A DNA stretch of 64,000 bases, taken from the NCBI GenBank assembly GCA_030427085.1, contig JAUHXH010000003.1, positions 489,202 through 553,201 of the forward strand. Direction: 5' to 3'. Under the pieces are notes generated by a model that saw nothing but the letters and a program-made list of their open reading frames with translations, had not been told where the DNA came from and did no database searches. Within the stretch, counting starts at the first letter, position 1, and every line of letters begins with the position of its first letter. The position numbers and the translations under genes are program-made. The DNA comes from Gammaproteobacteria bacterium (lineage in GTDB: Bacteria; Pseudomonadota; Gammaproteobacteria; Pseudomonadales; Halieaceae). Shown here piece by piece: positions 27,475 through 38,806 of this stretch.

Positions 27475-28041
27475 TCAAGCCTTGGGCAGTGTCACCCCAC
27501 GCTGCCCCTGGTACTTGCCACCGCGGTCGCGGTAGCTGGTATCGCACACTTCATCCGACTCGAAGAACAGCATCTGCGCCACGCCTTCGTTGGCGTAGAT
27601 CTTTGCCGGCAGGGTGGTGGTGTTGGAAAATTCCAGGGTCACATGCCCTTCCCACTCCGGTTCCAGCGGTGTGACATTCACGATGATGCCGCAGCGGGCG
27701 TAGGTGGATTTGCCGAGGCAGATGGTCAGCACATTGCGCGGAATGCGGAAGTACTCCACGGTGCGCGCCAGCGCAAATGAATTGGGCGGAATCACACAGA
27801 CGTCGCTTTTCACGTCGACGAAGCTGTCCTCATCAAAGTGCTTGGGGTCGACCGTGGCGGAGTTGATGTTGGTGAACACCTTGAACTCATCGGCACAGCG
27901 CACGTCATAACCGTAGCTGGAGGTGCCGTAGGAAATGAGCCGGCGGCCTTCATCGGTGCGCACCTGATCCGCCACAAATGGCTCGATCATGCCCTGCTGC
28001 TCGGCCATGCGCCGAATCCATTTGTCTGCTTTGATACTCAC
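27475..28041 (-). CDS. dcd: dCTP deaminase
   Basis: 188 residues, normal length. Forms dUTP from dCTP for thymidylate synthesis. The start [12 protein letters not shown], the substrate loop GKSTYARCG and catalytic Glu in [14 protein letters not shown] are intact. Convergent with the DUF3108 gene, 7 bp apart. Follows apbC by 11 bp on the same strand. Confidence 0.96.
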   Translation of the reverse strand: MSIKADKWIRRMAEQQGMIEPFVADQVRTDEGRRLISYGTSSYGYDVRCADEFKVFTNINSATVDPKHFDEDSFVDVKSDVCVIPPNSFALARTVEYFRIPRNVLTICLGKSTYARCGIIVNVTPLEPEWEGHVTLEFSNTTTLPAKIYANEGVAQMLFFESDEVCDTSYRDRGGKYQGQRGVTLPKA

Positions 28042-28052
28042 GTTCGCTTCGC

Positions 28053-28868
28053 TCAGTCGTCTTTGATTTCAATGTTGGGGAATTGCTGTACCGCGCTGCC
28101 ACCGGCATTCGCGAGGGCATTTTCCACCGCTTCGGCCACCTGCAGGTAGCGCGCTGCCAGATCCGATTCGGGCGCTGCGATCACGGTTGGCCGGCCGGCG
28201 TCGGTCTGCTCACGAATCGCCAGCGCCAAGGGCAAACTGCCCAGCAAGGGCACACCGTAGTCCGCCGCAATGCGTTCGCCGCCGCGTTCGCCGAAGATGT
28301 GCTCCACGTGACCACACTGGGAACACTGGTGCAGGGCCATGTTTTCCACGATGCCCAGAATCGGCACCTGCACCTTGTTAAACATCTCGATGCCTTTGCG
28401 GGCGTCCAGCAGGGCGATGTCCTGGGGCGTGGTGACGATCACCGCGCCAGCCACTGTAGCCTTCTGCGACAGGGTCAGCTGGATATCGCCGGTGCCCGGC
28501 GGCATATCGATAATGAGGAAATCCAGTTCACCCCACAGGGTCTGCTCCAACATCTGTGCCAGCGCACCACCGGCCATGGGGCCGCGCCACACCATCGGTG
28601 TTTTCTCGGTCACGAGATAGCCCATGGACATGGTTTTCAAACCGTGGGCCTCAATCGGCAGTAGATACTGCGTGCCCTGCTGCTCCGGACGCGTGCCATC
28701 GGCAATGCCCAGCATGATTTGCTGGCTGGGGCCGTACACGTCAGCATCCAGCAGGCCCACGGTGGCGCCGCGCTGGCGCAGGGCCAGGGCGAGGTTTACC
28801 GCCGTGGTGCTCTTGCCCACGCCACCTTTGCCGGAAGCAACGGCGATGATGTGTTTGATCGCATTCAT
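28053..28868 (-). CDS. apbC: Iron-sulfur cluster carrier protein ApbC/Mrp
   Basis: 271 residues from the ATG at 28868, where [16 protein letters not shown] is the usual family start; residues upstream in the frame are not conserved-looking. Deviant Walker [10 protein letters not shown] (13-21), [12 protein letters not shown]alker B, and the Fe-S-binding CSQC. It lacks the N-terminal MIP18 domain found in some homologues. Carries Fe-S clusters to apoproteins such as the many ferredoxin-type enzymes in this window. Divergent from metG, as in many gammaproteobacteria. Confidence 0.94.
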   Translation of the reverse strand: MNAIKHIIAVASGKGGVGKSTTAVNLALALRQRGATVGLLDADVYGPSQQIMLGIADGTRPEQQGTQYLLPIEAHGLKTMSMGYLVTEKTPMVWRGPMAGGALAQMLEQTLWGELDFLIIDMPPGTGDIQLTLSQKATVAGAVIVTTPQDIALLDARKGIEMFNKVQVPILGIVENMALHQCSQCGHVEHIFGERGGERIAADYGVPLLGSLPLALAIREQTDAGRPTVIAAPESDLAARYLQVAEAVENALANAGGSAVQQFPNIEIKDD

Positions 28869-29020
28869 GGAGTTTTCCGTTGGCGCGACGGCAATCCCGC
28901 CGCCGCAAAGGCCCGCTAGTATAAAGAGCCACCTGCCGTACAACAATGCCACCCCCCGGAAAACCGCGTAATCCGTGGCCTCTACCGTTCGGTGCTAGTG
29001 AAAAGGCGGGGCAAAACCGC

Positions 29021-29026
29021 TATAGT
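29021..29026 (+). promoter_or_regulatory. Candidate -10 box of metG
   Basis: TATAGT 37 bp before the metG ATG. A weak -35 (TGAAAA region) lies about 16 bp upstream. A T-run follows in the leader. Confidence 0.35.
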
Positions 29027-29063
29027 AGCGCCCCTTTTTTACACCCCCGGACAAACAAGCGAT

Positions 29064-31094
29064 ATGAACGCCCCCGCGCCCCGCAAGATACTGGTTACCA
29101 GCGCCCTGCCCTACGCCAATGGCTCCCTCCACCTGGGCCACTTGCTGGAGATGGTGCAGACCGATATCTGGGTTCGCTTCCAGAAATCCCGCGGCCACGA
29201 GTGCCACTACGTTTGCGCCGACGACGCCCACGGCACCGCTATCATGCTGACCGCGGAGTCCCTGGGTATCACTCCTGAAGAGCAGATCAAGCGGATTCAG
29301 GAAGAGCACGAGCGCGATGCGGCGGGCTTCCTGATCGGCTTCGACAACTTCCACAGCACGCACTCGGAAGAGAACCGCCGGTGGTGCGAGGAGATCTATG
29401 GGCGGCTGCAGGCCAACGACCACATCGCCAGCCGGGACATCACCCAGGCTTTCGATCCGGAAAAACAGCTGTTCCTGGCCGACCGCTACATCAAGGGCAC
29501 CTGCCCCAAATGTAAAACCCCGGACCAGTATGGCGACAACTGCGAGGCCTGTGGCGCCACCTACAGCCCGACCGAACTGATCGACCCGGTGTCAGCCCTG
29601 TCCGGTGCCAAACCCGTCGAAAAGCAAAGCACCCACTATTTCTTCACCTTGCCCGCCTTCACTGACATGCTGTCAGACTGGCTCGCCAGTGAGGAATTGC
29701 AGCCCCAGGTGGCCAACAAACTCCGCGAGTGGGTAGACGGCGGCCTGCAGGAGTGGGACATCAGCCGCGACGCACCCTACTTCGGCTTCGAGATTCCCGG
29801 CGCCCCCGGCAAATACTTCTACGTCTGGCTGGACGCCCCCATCGGCTACATGGCGAGCTTTCAGCAATACTGCGATCGTGTTGGCCTGGACTTTGCCCCC
29901 TGGTGGCAGGAAGGCTCCGACGCGGAGTTGTACCACTTCATCGGCAAGGACATCATCAACTTCCACGGCCTGTTCTGGCCGGCCATGCTGCAATCCGCCG
30001 GTCTGCGCTTGCCGACTGCGATCTACGCCCATGGCTTCCTGATGGTGAACGGCACCAAGATGTCCAAGAGCCGCGGCACCTTCATCAAAGGCAGCACCTA
30101 CCTGGAGCACCTGGATCCCGAATACCTGCGCTACTACTTCGCCGCCAAACTCAGTGGCTCGGTGGATGATATCGACCTGAACCTGGAAGACTTCGTGCAA
30201 CGGGTTAATTCCGACGTGGTAGGCAAGGTGGTTAACATCGCCAGCCGCTGCGCCGGCTTCCTGCGCAAGGGTTTTGATAACACCCTGAGCCCGGCCTGCG
30301 CCGAAGCCGCGCTGGTACAGGAGTTTATCGATGCCGGCGACGGCATTGCCGCGCTGTTCGAAGCGCGTGAATTCAACAAGGCCATCCGCGAAATCGTCGC
30401 CCTGGCCGACCGCGCCAACCAGTACATCGATGAGCGTAAGCCCTGGGTGCTGGCCAAGGAGGAAGGACGCGAGCAGGAAGTGCTCGATGCCTGCTCAGTG
30501 GGGATCAACCTGTTCCGCGTGCTGATGACCTACCTGGCACCGGTGCTGCCTGCGATGGCGGAAAAAGCCGAGGCCTTCCTGGGCTTGTCGCTGCAGTGGA
30601 CCGATCTTCAGGGCCCGCTGCTGAATCACAAGATCAACAAGTTCAAGCCGCTGCTCACCCGGGTAGAAACAGAAAAGGTGGAAGCCATGGTAGAAGCCAG
30701 CCGTGAATCCGCGCCCGCCGCGGCCAAGCCGAAAGCAGAACCCACGCCGAAAGCCGAAGAGGAAAGCAGCACTATCGCCTTTGAGGATTTCGCCAAGGTC
30801 GACCTGCGAGTGGCTCGCATCGCCGCAGCCGACCACGTGGAAGGGGCCGACAAACTCCTGTGCCTGAAGCTGGACCTGGGCGACGAGCAGAAGCAAGTCT
30901 TCGCCGGCATTAAAGCCGCTTACCAACCGGAAGACCTGGTCGGTCGCCTGACCGTGATGGTCGCCAACCTCGCACCGCGCAAGATGCGCTTCGGGGTATC
31001 CGAGGGCATGGTACTGGCAGCGGGCCCGGGCGGTGAGGACATTTTCCTGCTGCAGCCGGATTCCGGTGCCGAGCCGGGCATGCAGGTGAAGTAA
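29064..31094 (+). CDS. metG: Methionyl-tRNA synthetase
   Basis: 676 residues from the ATG at 29064. Class I motifs HLGH near residue 24 and KMSKSRG near 330, and a zinc knuckle with CPKC and CEAC (about residues 147-162). After an Ala/Lys/Glu-rich linker (about 550-570) comes the C-terminal tRNA-binding dimerisation domain ([24 protein letters not shown]). Charges both initiator and elongator tRNA-Met. Divergent from apbC. Confidence 0.97.
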   Translation: MNAPAPRKILVTSALPYANGSLHLGHLLEMVQTDIWVRFQKSRGHECHYVCADDAHGTAIMLTAESLGITPEEQIKRIQEEHERDAAGFLIGFDNFHSTHSEENRRWCEEIYGRLQANDHIASRDITQAFDPEKQLFLADRYIKGTCPKCKTPDQYGDNCEACGATYSPTELIDPVSALSGAKPVEKQSTHYFFTLPAFTDMLSDWLASEELQPQVANKLREWVDGGLQEWDISRDAPYFGFEIPGAPGKYFYVWLDAPIGYMASFQQYCDRVGLDFAPWWQEGSDAELYHFIGKDIINFHGLFWPAMLQSAGLRLPTAIYAHGFLMVNGTKMSKSRGTFIKGSTYLEHLDPEYLRYYFAAKLSGSVDDIDLNLEDFVQRVNSDVVGKVVNIASRCAGFLRKGFDNTLSPACAEAALVQEFIDAGDGIAALFEAREFNKAIREIVALADRANQYIDERKPWVLAKEEGREQEVLDACSVGINLFRVLMTYLAPVLPAMAEKAEAFLGLSLQWTDLQGPLLNHKINKFKPLLTRVETEKVEAMVEASRESAPAAAKPKAEPTPKAEEESSTIAFEDFAKVDLRVARIAAADHVEGADKLLCLKLDLGDEQKQVFAGIKAAYQPEDLVGRLTVMVANLAPRKMRFGVSEGMVLAAGPGGEDIFLLQPDSGAEPGMQVK

Positions 31095-31282
31095 ACCAGC
31101 GGCCCTGGTTATGAGCATATAACCATTAAGCCGTTGTTTTGCTTAGGTTATGTCTCTACACTCCTGCTCCGCCCGCACAGACGGGGCGATCAGGGAACTC
31201 AGCACGAAAAGGCAGCATTTGTTAAAGTTCCCTGGTTGTGCGGCGCGAAACGCCGCCCATTGATCCATGGGACGACAACACA

Positions 31283-31861
31283 ATGCTGGCTGACTACTCG
31301 ATACTGTTGATCGGGGCCATTCTGGTCAACAACTTCGTTCTGGTGCAGTTCCTCGGGCTGTGCCCCTTCATGGGTGTGTCCAACAAACTGGAAACCGCCA
31401 TGGGCATGTCCATGGCCACCACCTTTGTACTGACCCTCGCCTCCGCCGCCAGCTACCTGACTTTCAACTTCCTGCTCAAACCACTTGGGCTGGAATACCT
31501 GCGCACGCTCTCGTTCATTTTGGTGATCGCCGTGGTGGTGCAATTCACCGAGATGGTGGTGCGCAAAAGCAGCCCCCTGTTGCACCGGGTGCTCGGCGTG
31601 TACTTGCCGCTGATCACCACCAACTGCGCCGTACTCGGCGTGGCCCTGCTGAACATCAACAAGGCCCACAACTTCACCCAGTCTCTGTTCTATGGCTTCG
31701 GGGCCGCGGTGGGCTTTTCCCTGGTGCTGGTACTGTTTGCCGCGATGCGCGAACGACTGGCGGTTGCCGACGTGCCGGAACCCTTCAAGGGTCCCGCCAT
31801 CGGCATGATTACCGCGGGCCTGATGTCGCTGGCCTTTATGGGTTTTGCGGGTTTGGTATAG
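31283..31861 (+). CDS. rsxA: Rnf complex subunit RsxA
   Basis: 192 residues from the ATG at 31283, matching the family length; a longer in-frame opening has no similarity. Six-TM subunit with [18 protein letters not shown] and [14 protein letters not shown], the half-channel cysteines that hold a membrane [2Fe-2S] cluster with RsxE. First gene of the rsxABCDGE operon. Confidence 0.96.
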   Translation: MLADYSILLIGAILVNNFVLVQFLGLCPFMGVSNKLETAMGMSMATTFVLTLASAASYLTFNFLLKPLGLEYLRTLSFILVIAVVVQFTEMVVRKSSPLLHRVLGVYLPLITTNCAVLGVALLNINKAHNFTQSLFYGFGAAVGFSLVLVLFAAMRERLAVADVPEPFKGPAIGMITAGLMSLAFMGFAGLV

Positions 31862-31870
31862 GGCGGCGCG

Positions 31871-32479
31871 ATGGAATTCCTCCAGCAACAACCGCTGTTG
31901 GCCGCCCTGCTGGCCCTGGTCGGCCTGGGTGCCGTATTCGGCGCCTTGCTCGGCTTCGCCGCGGTGCGCTTCCGCACGGAAGGCAATCCGATCGCTGACC
32001 AGATCAACGATATCCTGCCCCAAACCCAGTGCGGCCAGTGCGGCTTCCCCGGCTGTCGCCCCTACGCCGAGGCCATCGCCGATGGCGAGGCCATCAACAA
32101 ATGTCCGCCCGGCGGGGAAACCACAATTCAGGAACTGGCCGACCTGCTGGACGTGGAAGCGATCCCGCTGGACGAGGAGCACGGCGAGGAGAAAGTCCGC
32201 GCGGTGGCCTACATTCGCGAAGACGAGTGCATCGGCTGTACCAAGTGCATTCAGGCCTGCCCGGTGGACGCCATTCTCGGTGCAGCGAAGCAGATGCACA
32301 CGGTCATCACCAGCGAGTGCACCGGCTGTGATCTCTGCGTTGAACCCTGCCCGGTAGACTGCATCGACATGATCCCCGAACAAACCACGGTCCAGAGCTG
32401 GCGCTGGGGTTTGCCCCGGCCCTCCACCGTGAACGCCGACATCATCGCCACCGATGCACCCCAGGGGCAGGCGGCATGA
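31871..32479 (+). CDS. rsxB: Rnf complex electron-transfer subunit RsxB
   Basis: 202 residues. N-terminal membrane anchor, then CGQCGFPGC (a [4Fe-4S] motif closed by CPPGG) and two ferredoxin motifs ([24 protein letters not shown]). Receives or donates electrons between ferredoxin and RsxC. Overlaps rsxC by four bases (ATGA). Confidence 0.96.
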   Translation: MEFLQQQPLLAALLALVGLGAVFGALLGFAAVRFRTEGNPIADQINDILPQTQCGQCGFPGCRPYAEAIADGEAINKCPPGGETTIQELADLLDVEAIPLDEEHGEEKVRAVAYIREDECIGCTKCIQACPVDAILGAAKQMHTVITSECTGCDLCVEPCPVDCIDMIPEQTTVQSWRWGLPRPSTVNADIIATDAPQGQAA

Positions 32480-34767
32480 GGAAGATCTGGGATTTCCACG
32501 GCGGTATTCACCCGCCGGAAAACAAAGATCAGTCCCTTGGCGAACCCATTGCCCCGGCGGGAATTCCCCGCATGCTGACGCTGCCCGTATCCCAGCACAT
32601 CGGCGCCCCGGCCATTCCCGTGGTCGAGCCCGGCGATCAGGTGCTCAAGGGGCAGCAGATTGCCAAGGCCCGCGGCCCGGTGAGCGTGCCGGTGCACGCC
32701 CCAACTTCCGGCACTGTGGTTGCGGTGGAACCGCGCCCGGTCGCCCACCCCTCGGGACTCACTGCGCTATGCGTTGTGATAGAACCCGACGGCGAGGACC
32801 GCTGGATCGAACACGCCGGCCTTGCCGACTACACCGCCGAGGACAAGGCTGCCCTGCTGGAGCGGATACGCGATGCGGGCATCGCCGGTATGGGTGGCGC
32901 GGGCTTTCCCGCTGCGGTGAAACTGGCCGGACGGCCCGGCGCCGAAATCGACACGCTGATTATCAACGGCACCGAGTGCGAACCCTATATCACGGCAGAC
33001 GATATCCTGATGCGCGAGCGCGCCGACCAGATCGTTGCCGGTACACTGATTCTCAAGCACCTGATCGCGCCAGGGCACACCCTGATCGGCATCGAAGACA
33101 ATAAACCCGAAGCCATCGCCGCCGTGCGCCGAGCCTGCCAGGGTCACGATATCGAGGTAGTGCAGTTCCCCACCAAGTACCCTTCGGGCGGGGAAAAGCA
33201 ACTGATTGAAATCCTGACCGGCCGCCAGGTACCCAGCGGCGGCCTGCCCGCCGATATCGGCGTGGTCTGCCAGAATCTTGGCACAACGGTCGCCATTCAT
33301 CGCGCGATCGCCCACGGTGAACCGCTGATCAGTCGTGTGACTACCGTGACCGGTGAAGCGGTCGACCAACCCCGCAACTACGACACCCTGCTGGGCACCC
33401 CCATGGCCTGGCTGCTGGAGCGTGCCGGTTACCGGGCTGCGGACAACAACCGGCTGGTGATGGGTGGCCCGATGATGGGCTTCACCGTCACCAGCGCCGA
33501 TGTGCCCGTGGTCAAAACCACCAACTGCGTGCTGGCCCCCACCGAGGCTGAACTGCCCACGCCACCGCCCGCCCAGGCCTGCATCCGCTGCGGCATGTGC
33601 GCCGAGGCCTGCCCGGCCAGCCTGCTGCCGCAGCAACTGTTCTGGTTTGCCCAGGGGCAGGAGCACGAGAAGCTGGAACAACACAATCTGTTCGACTGCA
33701 TCGAGTGCGGCGCCTGCGCCTACGTCTGCCCCAGCAGTATTCCCCTGGTGCAGTACTACCGCGCCGCGAAGGCGGAAATCGTCCAACTGCGACAGGATCA
33801 CGAGCGGGCCAACCACAGCCGTGACCGCTTCGAAGCTCGCCAGGCCCGACTGGAACGGGAAGCAGCGGAAAAAGAAGCCAAACGCGCAGCGCGCAAAAAG
33901 GCTGCCGAGGAAAGAGCCAAAAAGGCGGCAGAGAGCGGTGACGCTCAGGAAGACCCGATCCAGGCAGCCATCGAACGCGCCAAGGCGAAAAAAGCCGCTC
34001 AGGCCAGTGCGCCCGCTGGTGACTCCCGGGACAAGCTGGAAGCCGATGTCGCCGCCACCCGCAAGCGCCTGGAAAAGGCCGAGGCCAAGCTGGCCGAGGC
34101 GCGTGAGGCCGACGATGCCAATATCGCTGCCTACGAAAATGCGGTGCAGAAAACCCGCGACAAATTACAGAACGCCGAAGCAGCACTGGCTGCAGCGCCC
34201 GCGCCGGACGCGCCTGCAGCGTCCAGCAGTGGCGACGCCGCCCAGGATGCCATTGCCCGCGCCCTCGCTGCGCGCTATGCGGCAGCGGAACTGAGCCCGG
34301 AAGAAAAGGCCCGCGCCGATCTGGAAAAACTCGAAGCACGCCTGGCGAAAACGCGTACCAAACTCGAAGAAAGCCGCAGTGCCGGTGAACAGGACAAAGT
34401 GATCGAGGCGCTGGAATCGACGGTAGTGCGGCTGGAGGACAAAATCGCCACCGTCCGCCAATCTGTCGGCATGCCCGCAGAGGCCGAAGCCAAAAACCAG
34501 GGACAGACCACGGATCCGGCAGCGCTCGCCATCGAACGTGCCAAAGCCCGGCGGGCCGGCACCGGCAAATCGTCCGAGTCACCCAAAGAAGTACTGGAAC
34601 GCAATCGCGAGGCCCTCAACAAGAAACTGACCACCACGCGCGAACGGCTCGCCGAGGCACGCGAGGCTGGTGACGACACCGTAGTCGCCTTCGAAATGGC
34701 GGAGGCCAAGCTGGCCGACAAACTGGCTCGCGTGGAGCGCGAACTGGCCGAGTTGGAGGAAGCCTGA
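32476..34767 (+). CDS. rsxC: Rnf complex subunit RsxC with extended three-repeat coiled tail
   Basis: 763 residues. Residues 1-440 are the soluble core: NADH/FMN site region ([26 protein letters not shown]) and two [4Fe-4S] motifs ([24 protein letters not shown]). From about residue 440 the chain turns into Lys/Ala/Glu-rich helices. Three tandem modules of about 93 residues start at 33949, 34235 and 34510. Each opens with an [14 protein letters not shown] motif and continues as a helical hairpin (KTR.KL..AR.AGDD...). Tail length varies widely among RsxC proteins; its role is not settled. Confidence 0.95.
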   Translation: MRKIWDFHGGIHPPENKDQSLGEPIAPAGIPRMLTLPVSQHIGAPAIPVVEPGDQVLKGQQIAKARGPVSVPVHAPTSGTVVAVEPRPVAHPSGLTALCVVIEPDGEDRWIEHAGLADYTAEDKAALLERIRDAGIAGMGGAGFPAAVKLAGRPGAEIDTLIINGTECEPYITADDILMRERADQIVAGTLILKHLIAPGHTLIGIEDNKPEAIAAVRRACQGHDIEVVQFPTKYPSGGEKQLIEILTGRQVPSGGLPADIGVVCQNLGTTVAIHRAIAHGEPLISRVTTVTGEAVDQPRNYDTLLGTPMAWLLERAGYRAADNNRLVMGGPMMGFTVTSADVPVVKTTNCVLAPTEAELPTPPPAQACIRCGMCAEACPASLLPQQLFWFAQGQEHEKLEQHNLFDCIECGACAYVCPSSIPLVQYYRAAKAEIVQLRQDHERANHSRDRFEARQARLEREAAEKEAKRAARKKAAEERAKKAAESGDAQEDPIQAAIERAKAKKAAQASAPAGDSRDKLEADVAATRKRLEKAEAKLAEAREADDANIAAYENAVQKTRDKLQNAEAALAAAPAPDAPAASSSGDAAQDAIARALAARYAAAELSPEEKARADLEKLEARLAKTRTKLEESRSAGEQDKVIEALESTVVRLEDKIATVRQSVGMPAEAEAKNQGQTTDPAALAIERAKARRAGTGKSSESPKEVLERNREALNKKLTTTRERLAEAREAGDDTVVAFEMAEAKLADKLARVERELAELEEA
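33949..34764 (+). repeat. Three tandem ~280-bp protein-coding repeats in the rsxC tail
   Basis: Module openings [20 protein letters not shown] and [10 protein letters not shown] recur at about 33960, 34250 and 34530, and each is followed by a similar Leu/Lys/Glu heptad region. The DNA copies have diverged, so these are old in-frame duplications. Confidence 0.7.
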
Positions 34768-34768
34768 G

Positions 34769-35812
34769 GTGGCGTTGGTACGAATTACTTCACCGCACGC
34801 GCAGGGGCAGAACCGCACCGCGTCGGTGATGCAGAGCGTGCTGCTGGCTACCGTGCCCGGCGTGGTGGTAATGACCCACTTCTTCGGCTTCGGCACCCTG
34901 GCCAATATCCTCTGGGGCGGCCTGCTGGCGCTATTATTTGAAGCCTGCGCGCTCAAACTCCGAAAACGCCCGTTAGGTTTCTACCTGCGCGACTACAGCG
35001 CGTTGGTTACCTCCACCCTACTCTGTATCGCCCTGCCCCCTTACGCGCCCTGGTGGTTGATCGTGGTGGGTGTAGGCATCGCCATCCTGCTGGCCAAGCA
35101 TCTTTACGGCGGCCTCGGTTACAACCCCTTCAATCCGGCGATGGTGGGTTACGTGGTGCTGCTGATTTCCTTCCCGGTGCAAATGACGGCCTGGGCACCG
35201 CCGCGCGGTGCCGGGGAAGTGCCAGGCCTGTTGGACGCCGTACAGGCGCTGTTCACCCCCGCCGCCTACGACGGCGTGACCATGGCCACCCCGCTGGATG
35301 TGCTGAAGCAAAACAACAGCCTGCTGATCGAAGACCTGTGGGCGGCCAATCCACAGTTCGGCCGTTGGGCCGGCAAGGGCTGGGAATGGGTCAATATGGC
35401 CTTCCTCGCCGGCGGTGCCTGGCTGCTCTACAAACGCATCTTCACCTGGCACGCCCCCGTGGCCATGCTGGCCAGCCTGGCGCTGATGTCGGCGCTGTTC
35501 TACGACGGCGGCAGTTCCGCCAGTGGCGGCTCACCGCTGTTCCACTTGCTGAGCGGAGCCACCATGTTCGGCGCGTTTTTCATCGTTACCGACCCGGTGA
35601 CCTCTGCCGTTTCTCTGCGCGGGCGCTTGATCTATGGCGCGCTGATCGGCGTGCTGGTCTATCTCATCCGGGTTTGGGGTAACTACCCCGATGCCATTGC
35701 GTTTGCGGTGCTGATCATGAACTTCGCCGCGCCCTTCATTGACCACTACACTCAGCCGCGCACCTACGGCCACAGCAAGCCACGCGATAACAGCCAGGGA
35801 GGGGAAAGCTGA
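34769..35812 (+). CDS. rsxD: Rnf complex subunit RsxD
   Basis: 347 residues, GTG start at 34769, one base after the rsxC stop. Polytopic. The FMN-attachment motif is TMATPLD with the flavin threonine at residue 174. The other conserved segments [12 protein letters not shown] and [19 protein letters not shown] are intact. Part of the membrane electron path of the Na+ or H+ translocating complex. Confidence 0.96.
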   Translation: MALVRITSPHAQGQNRTASVMQSVLLATVPGVVVMTHFFGFGTLANILWGGLLALLFEACALKLRKRPLGFYLRDYSALVTSTLLCIALPPYAPWWLIVVGVGIAILLAKHLYGGLGYNPFNPAMVGYVVLLISFPVQMTAWAPPRGAGEVPGLLDAVQALFTPAAYDGVTMATPLDVLKQNNSLLIEDLWAANPQFGRWAGKGWEWVNMAFLAGGAWLLYKRIFTWHAPVAMLASLALMSALFYDGGSSASGGSPLFHLLSGATMFGAFFIVTDPVTSAVSLRGRLIYGALIGVLVYLIRVWGNYPDAIAFAVLIMNFAAPFIDHYTQPRTYGHSKPRDNSQGGES

Positions 35813-36441
35813 TGCGCCAGTCCATCAGCTCCAACGCGCTGCTGCTCGGCTTGTTTGCGCTGGCGACTACCGCGGTAATTGCTGCGACCTTCCTGGGTAC
35901 CCGCGATCGCATCGCCGAACAACAGCGCGCCGCCGAGGAGCGCGCCCTGCTGGAAATCGTGCCCGCCGACCGCCACGACAACGCCATGTTGGACGACACC
36001 CTGCCGGTGGGGCCCACGACATCTGGATTGGAATTGCGACAGGACAAACAACTCTTCCGCGCCCGGCGCGGTGAACAGGTGGTTGCCGCCATCATCCCGG
36101 CCACGGCCCGCGACGGCTACAGCGGTGACATCGACCTGATCGTGGGCGTAAATGCGGATGGCAGCGTGGCCGGTGTGCGCGTGCTGCAACACCGCGAAAC
36201 GCCGGGTCTGGGGGACAAGGTGGATCTCAACAAATCCTCCTGGGTGTTGAGTTTCGACGGCCGCTCGTTGGCCGACCCCACGCCTCAACAATGGGCAGTG
36301 AAGAAAGACCAGGGCGTGTTTGACCAGTTTACCGGTGCTACCATCACCCCCAGGGCCGTGGTGAACGCCACGCGCCGTGTTCTGGAATACGCACAGCAAC
36401 ATCACGCCACCATTTTCGATACGGCGGCGCAGGACAACTGA
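35812..36441 (+). CDS. rsxG: Rnf complex subunit RsxG
   Basis: 209 residues; the start overlaps the rsxD stop by one base (TGATG). One N-terminal membrane helix then a periplasmic FMN-binding domain with the covalent site FTGATIT (threonine about 177) and the [16 protein letters not shown] segment. Confidence 0.95.
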   Translation: MRQSISSNALLLGLFALATTAVIAATFLGTRDRIAEQQRAAEERALLEIVPADRHDNAMLDDTLPVGPTTSGLELRQDKQLFRARRGEQVVAAIIPATARDGYSGDIDLIVGVNADGSVAGVRVLQHRETPGLGDKVDLNKSSWVLSFDGRSLADPTPQQWAVKKDQGVFDQFTGATITPRAVVNATRRVLEYAQQHHATIFDTAAQDN

Positions 36442-36443
36442 AT

Positions 36444-37157
36444 ATGGCCGAGGCCAACTACAAAGACCTGTCGGTCAACGGACTGTGGAAAAACAACCCC
36501 GCGCTGGTGCAATTGCTGGGGCTGTGCCCGCTACTGGCGGTGACCGGTACCGTGGTCAACGCTATCGGCCTGGGACTGGCCACCATCGGTGTATTGCTGA
36601 CCTCCAATGTGGCCGTGTCCCTGATCCGCAATATCGTCAACGACGCGGTGCGACTGCCCGCTTTTGTGATGATCATCGCCTCGGCCGTTACCTGCATCGA
36701 ATTGTTGATGCAGGCCTTTGCCTACGAGCTCTACCAGATCCTCGGCATCTTCCTGCCGCTGATTACCACCAACTGTGTCATTCTGGGTAGAGCGGACGCC
36801 TACGCCAGCAAGAACAGCCTCGCGCCCGCCGCCTACGACGGTTTCATCATGGGCCTGGGATTCAGTGTGGTGCTGGTGTTACTGGGCGCGCTGCGCGAAC
36901 TGGTGGGCACCGGCGCCCTGTTCGCCAATATGGACTTGCTGTTTGGCCCGGCCGCGGCTGACTGGAAAGTGGTGCTGGTGGACGACTACCAGAACTTCCT
37001 GCTGGCCATTCTGCCGCCCGGTGCCTTCATCTTCACTGGATTGCTGATTGCCCTGAAGAACCTTGTGGACGGGCAAATCAAGAAACACCAGGACGCCCGC
37101 CGCACCAAACCGATCAAGGGCGCCAAGCGGGTACGCGTGACGGGAACGATTAGCTAG
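36444..37157 (+). CDS. rsxE: Rnf complex subunit RsxE
   Basis: 237 residues, six-TM partner of RsxA, with [17 protein letters not shown] and [14 protein letters not shown] (cluster cysteines). It ends the operon; nth, which follows rsxE in E. coli, is absent here. Confidence 0.96.
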   Translation: MAEANYKDLSVNGLWKNNPALVQLLGLCPLLAVTGTVVNAIGLGLATIGVLLTSNVAVSLIRNIVNDAVRLPAFVMIIASAVTCIELLMQAFAYELYQILGIFLPLITTNCVILGRADAYASKNSLAPAAYDGFIMGLGFSVVLVLLGALRELVGTGALFANMDLLFGPAAADWKVVLVDDYQNFLLAILPPGAFIFTGLLIALKNLVDGQIKKHQDARRTKPIKGAKRVRVTGTIS

Positions 37158-37179
37158 GGCTATTAACCCTCGTTCTGGA

Positions 37180-37581
37180 TCATCCCTCGCTCTTGAGCAT
37201 CAGCGTATCGAGGATTTCATCCACCGCGGCGTCATCCATCCCCGCGTTGTCCTCGTCACAACTGTAAGTCGCAAACAGCATCAGGCGCCCGGCCATCAGC
37301 AGCCAGCTGCGAATGGCGCTGCCCTCTTCCCGAAACTCACCGCGCATGCCCTCGAACTCGCCGCACTGGGTTTGCCGCCATTGGGCCACCTGCGGCAGCT
37401 CATCCCGCGCGATGGCCTGCAGGTCCGCTTCGCTGAAGTCAGCGTCATCCCGCTGCAATGTGGAAATTTCGATACAGCCAACATCATCCCGATCACCGAT
37501 CAGGATGCCCTCTTCCTCAGCGTCGGCCCACCACTCCGGGGGCAGTGCCAGGGTCCACCAGTCCGTTTCCAGTACATTCAC
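37180..37581 (-). CDS. Small conserved hypothetical protein
   Basis: 133 residues, acidic and soluble, no signal peptide. GTG start that overlaps the rimI stop as GTGA. Contains LPPEWWADAEEEGILIGDRDD and SWLLMAGRLMLFATYSC. I do not recognise a characterised family. Operon position after a HolD-like gene and rimI suggests housekeeping, not transfer. Confidence 0.7.
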   Translation of the reverse strand: MNVLETDWWTLALPPEWWADAEEEGILIGDRDDVGCIEISTLQRDDADFSEADLQAIARDELPQVAQWRQTQCGEFEGMRGEFREEGSAIRSWLLMAGRLMLFATYSCDEDNAGMDDAAVDEILDTLMLKSEG

Positions 37582-38018
37582 GCGTCAGTCTCCAGAACCA
37601 GGGTCATCAGCAGGGCGTCCTCGCGACCTGCCGGGCCAGAATAATAGTTTTTACGTGTGCCCGTGGGGGCAAAACCCAGGGCGTGGTAAAAGGCGATTGC
37701 CGCCTCGTTTCCCGCCCTGACCTCAAGGTGGCATCGCTGCACACCGTCTCGTTGAAATTGGGCCAGTGCTGCACTCCAAAGGCGTTGACCGAGCCCTTCG
37801 CGGCGCCTTGCGGTGGTCACGGCAATATTCAGGATCTCAGCTTCATCGAGCACGCTGGAATACGTCACAAAACCGAGTATGGCGGCTTGATCCTCCAGCA
37901 CGAGTGTCGTGGACAGCCAGGTGGCAAACTGGCTAGCGCTCCATCCACCGCCGCCGCTGGCTGTGTCCAGTGCGCTGAGCTGGGCCACATCGTCCGCTCG
38001 CGCGGCGCGCAAGCTCAC
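37578..38018 (-). CDS. rimI: Ribosomal protein S18-alanine N-acetyltransferase
   Basis: 146 residues from the GTG at 38018, which forms a GTGA overlap with the upstream stop. GNAT fold: LNIAVTTARRREGLGQRLW is the acetyl-CoA loop (R/Q-x-x-G-x-G/A), and LEVRAGNEAAIAFYHALGF...NYYSG is the RimI signature. Acetylates the N-terminal alanine of S18. The adjacent HolD-like gene is the standard RimI neighbour. Confidence 0.9.
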   Translation of the reverse strand: MSLRAARADDVAQLSALDTASGGGGWSASQFATWLSTTLVLEDQAAILGFVTYSSVLDEAEILNIAVTTARRREGLGQRLWSAALAQFQRDGVQRCHLEVRAGNEAAIAFYHALGFAPTGTRKNYYSGPAGREDALLMTLVLETDA

Positions 38019-38731
38019 GCGCCGGCAGGTGTTTGGAGTTGGTGCAATACAGCCCACACCTCGCGCTTGCGCAAGGGGGCCTCGAGCATCTGGCCGATAT
38101 CTGCCGGTACTGAACGGACAGCCGGAAACTCGCTGGCATCCACCCAGCGCGCCTCCACATCGCCCGCCAACAACACACCCTGCAGGCCCTCGGTGTCCAG
38201 GCGGCGGTGCAGGAAGGCGTTCAGCGCCTCGCGAGCCACATCCGCTCCGGCGTCGAGCTGCTGGCTCTGGTGCAGTGGCCAGTCGAATCGGGCATAGCCG
38301 CTCTGGGTGGCGCCCAGGGCACGGGCCAGGCCCTGCACCAATTGCATATAGGCCTCGGAGATATTGCCTTGCTGGATCTCTTCTACCCACAACCAGCCAC
38401 CCAGGGTAAGGGTAACGACCGAAAACCTGACCGCCTCGGACCTGGGCCGGTTTACCGGCGCTGACACCGGCGTTTCGGATGGCTTTGGCTCATCCCGTAA
38501 CAGTTGGCTCGCCTCGGCCAGCGCCGGGGGTGCATTCTGAGGGGAACCGGGACCTTTAGCGGTCGGAACTGTTGTCGGTGCAGCAGGTGACGCAGCCAAA
38601 GGCTCGGGCGACGCCTGGTCCGGCACGAGTCGAAGACGACGCGTCGGCGCCGCGCCGGGTAATTGCCCCCGCGAGACGTAACTGGCGATGCCCATGGCAT
38701 CCAGATATTGGCGTCGATTCAATTCGTGCAC
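38015..38731 (-). CDS. Putative DNA polymerase III psi-like subunit (HolD-like)
   Basis: 238 residues, GTG start. The N-terminus MHELNRRQYLDAMGIASYVSRG has the R-x-x-L-x-x-x-G-I-x-x-x pattern of psi (HolD), which binds chi; a Pro/Ala-rich linker (about 40-95) precedes a more conserved-looking C-terminal half (FSVVTLTLGGWLWVEE, FDWPLHQSQQLD). E. coli holD is directly upstream of rimI. The call rests on N-terminal pattern, length range and synteny; overall similarity is weak. Confidence 0.5.
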   Translation of the reverse strand: MHELNRRQYLDAMGIASYVSRGQLPGAAPTRRLRLVPDQASPEPLAASPAAPTTVPTAKGPGSPQNAPPALAEASQLLRDEPKPSETPVSAPVNRPRSEAVRFSVVTLTLGGWLWVEEIQQGNISEAYMQLVQGLARALGATQSGYARFDWPLHQSQQLDAGADVAREALNAFLHRRLDTEGLQGVLLAGDVEARWVDASEFPAVRSVPADIGQMLEAPLRKREVWAVLHQLQTPAGA

Positions 38732-38806
38732 AGTGTTATTCCGATGGTGCTGACAGCGCCTAGTTTAACGCGACATGCCCCTCTCGCTGAACCCGCAAGA
38801 CGGTGT

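Noticed and set aside
31106..31125. TGGTTAT/ATAACCA hairpin after metG
   Set aside because: Short A/T stem with no good T run; could be terminator, operator or chance, so not listed as a feature.
31199..32383. 394-codon frame antisense to rsxA/rsxB
   Set aside because: The sense strand encodes unmistakable Rnf subunits; the antisense product is low-complexity His/Gln/Gly.
32767..33816. 349-codon frame antisense to rsxC
   Set aside because: Overlaps the conserved core of RsxC fully; no recognisable motif.
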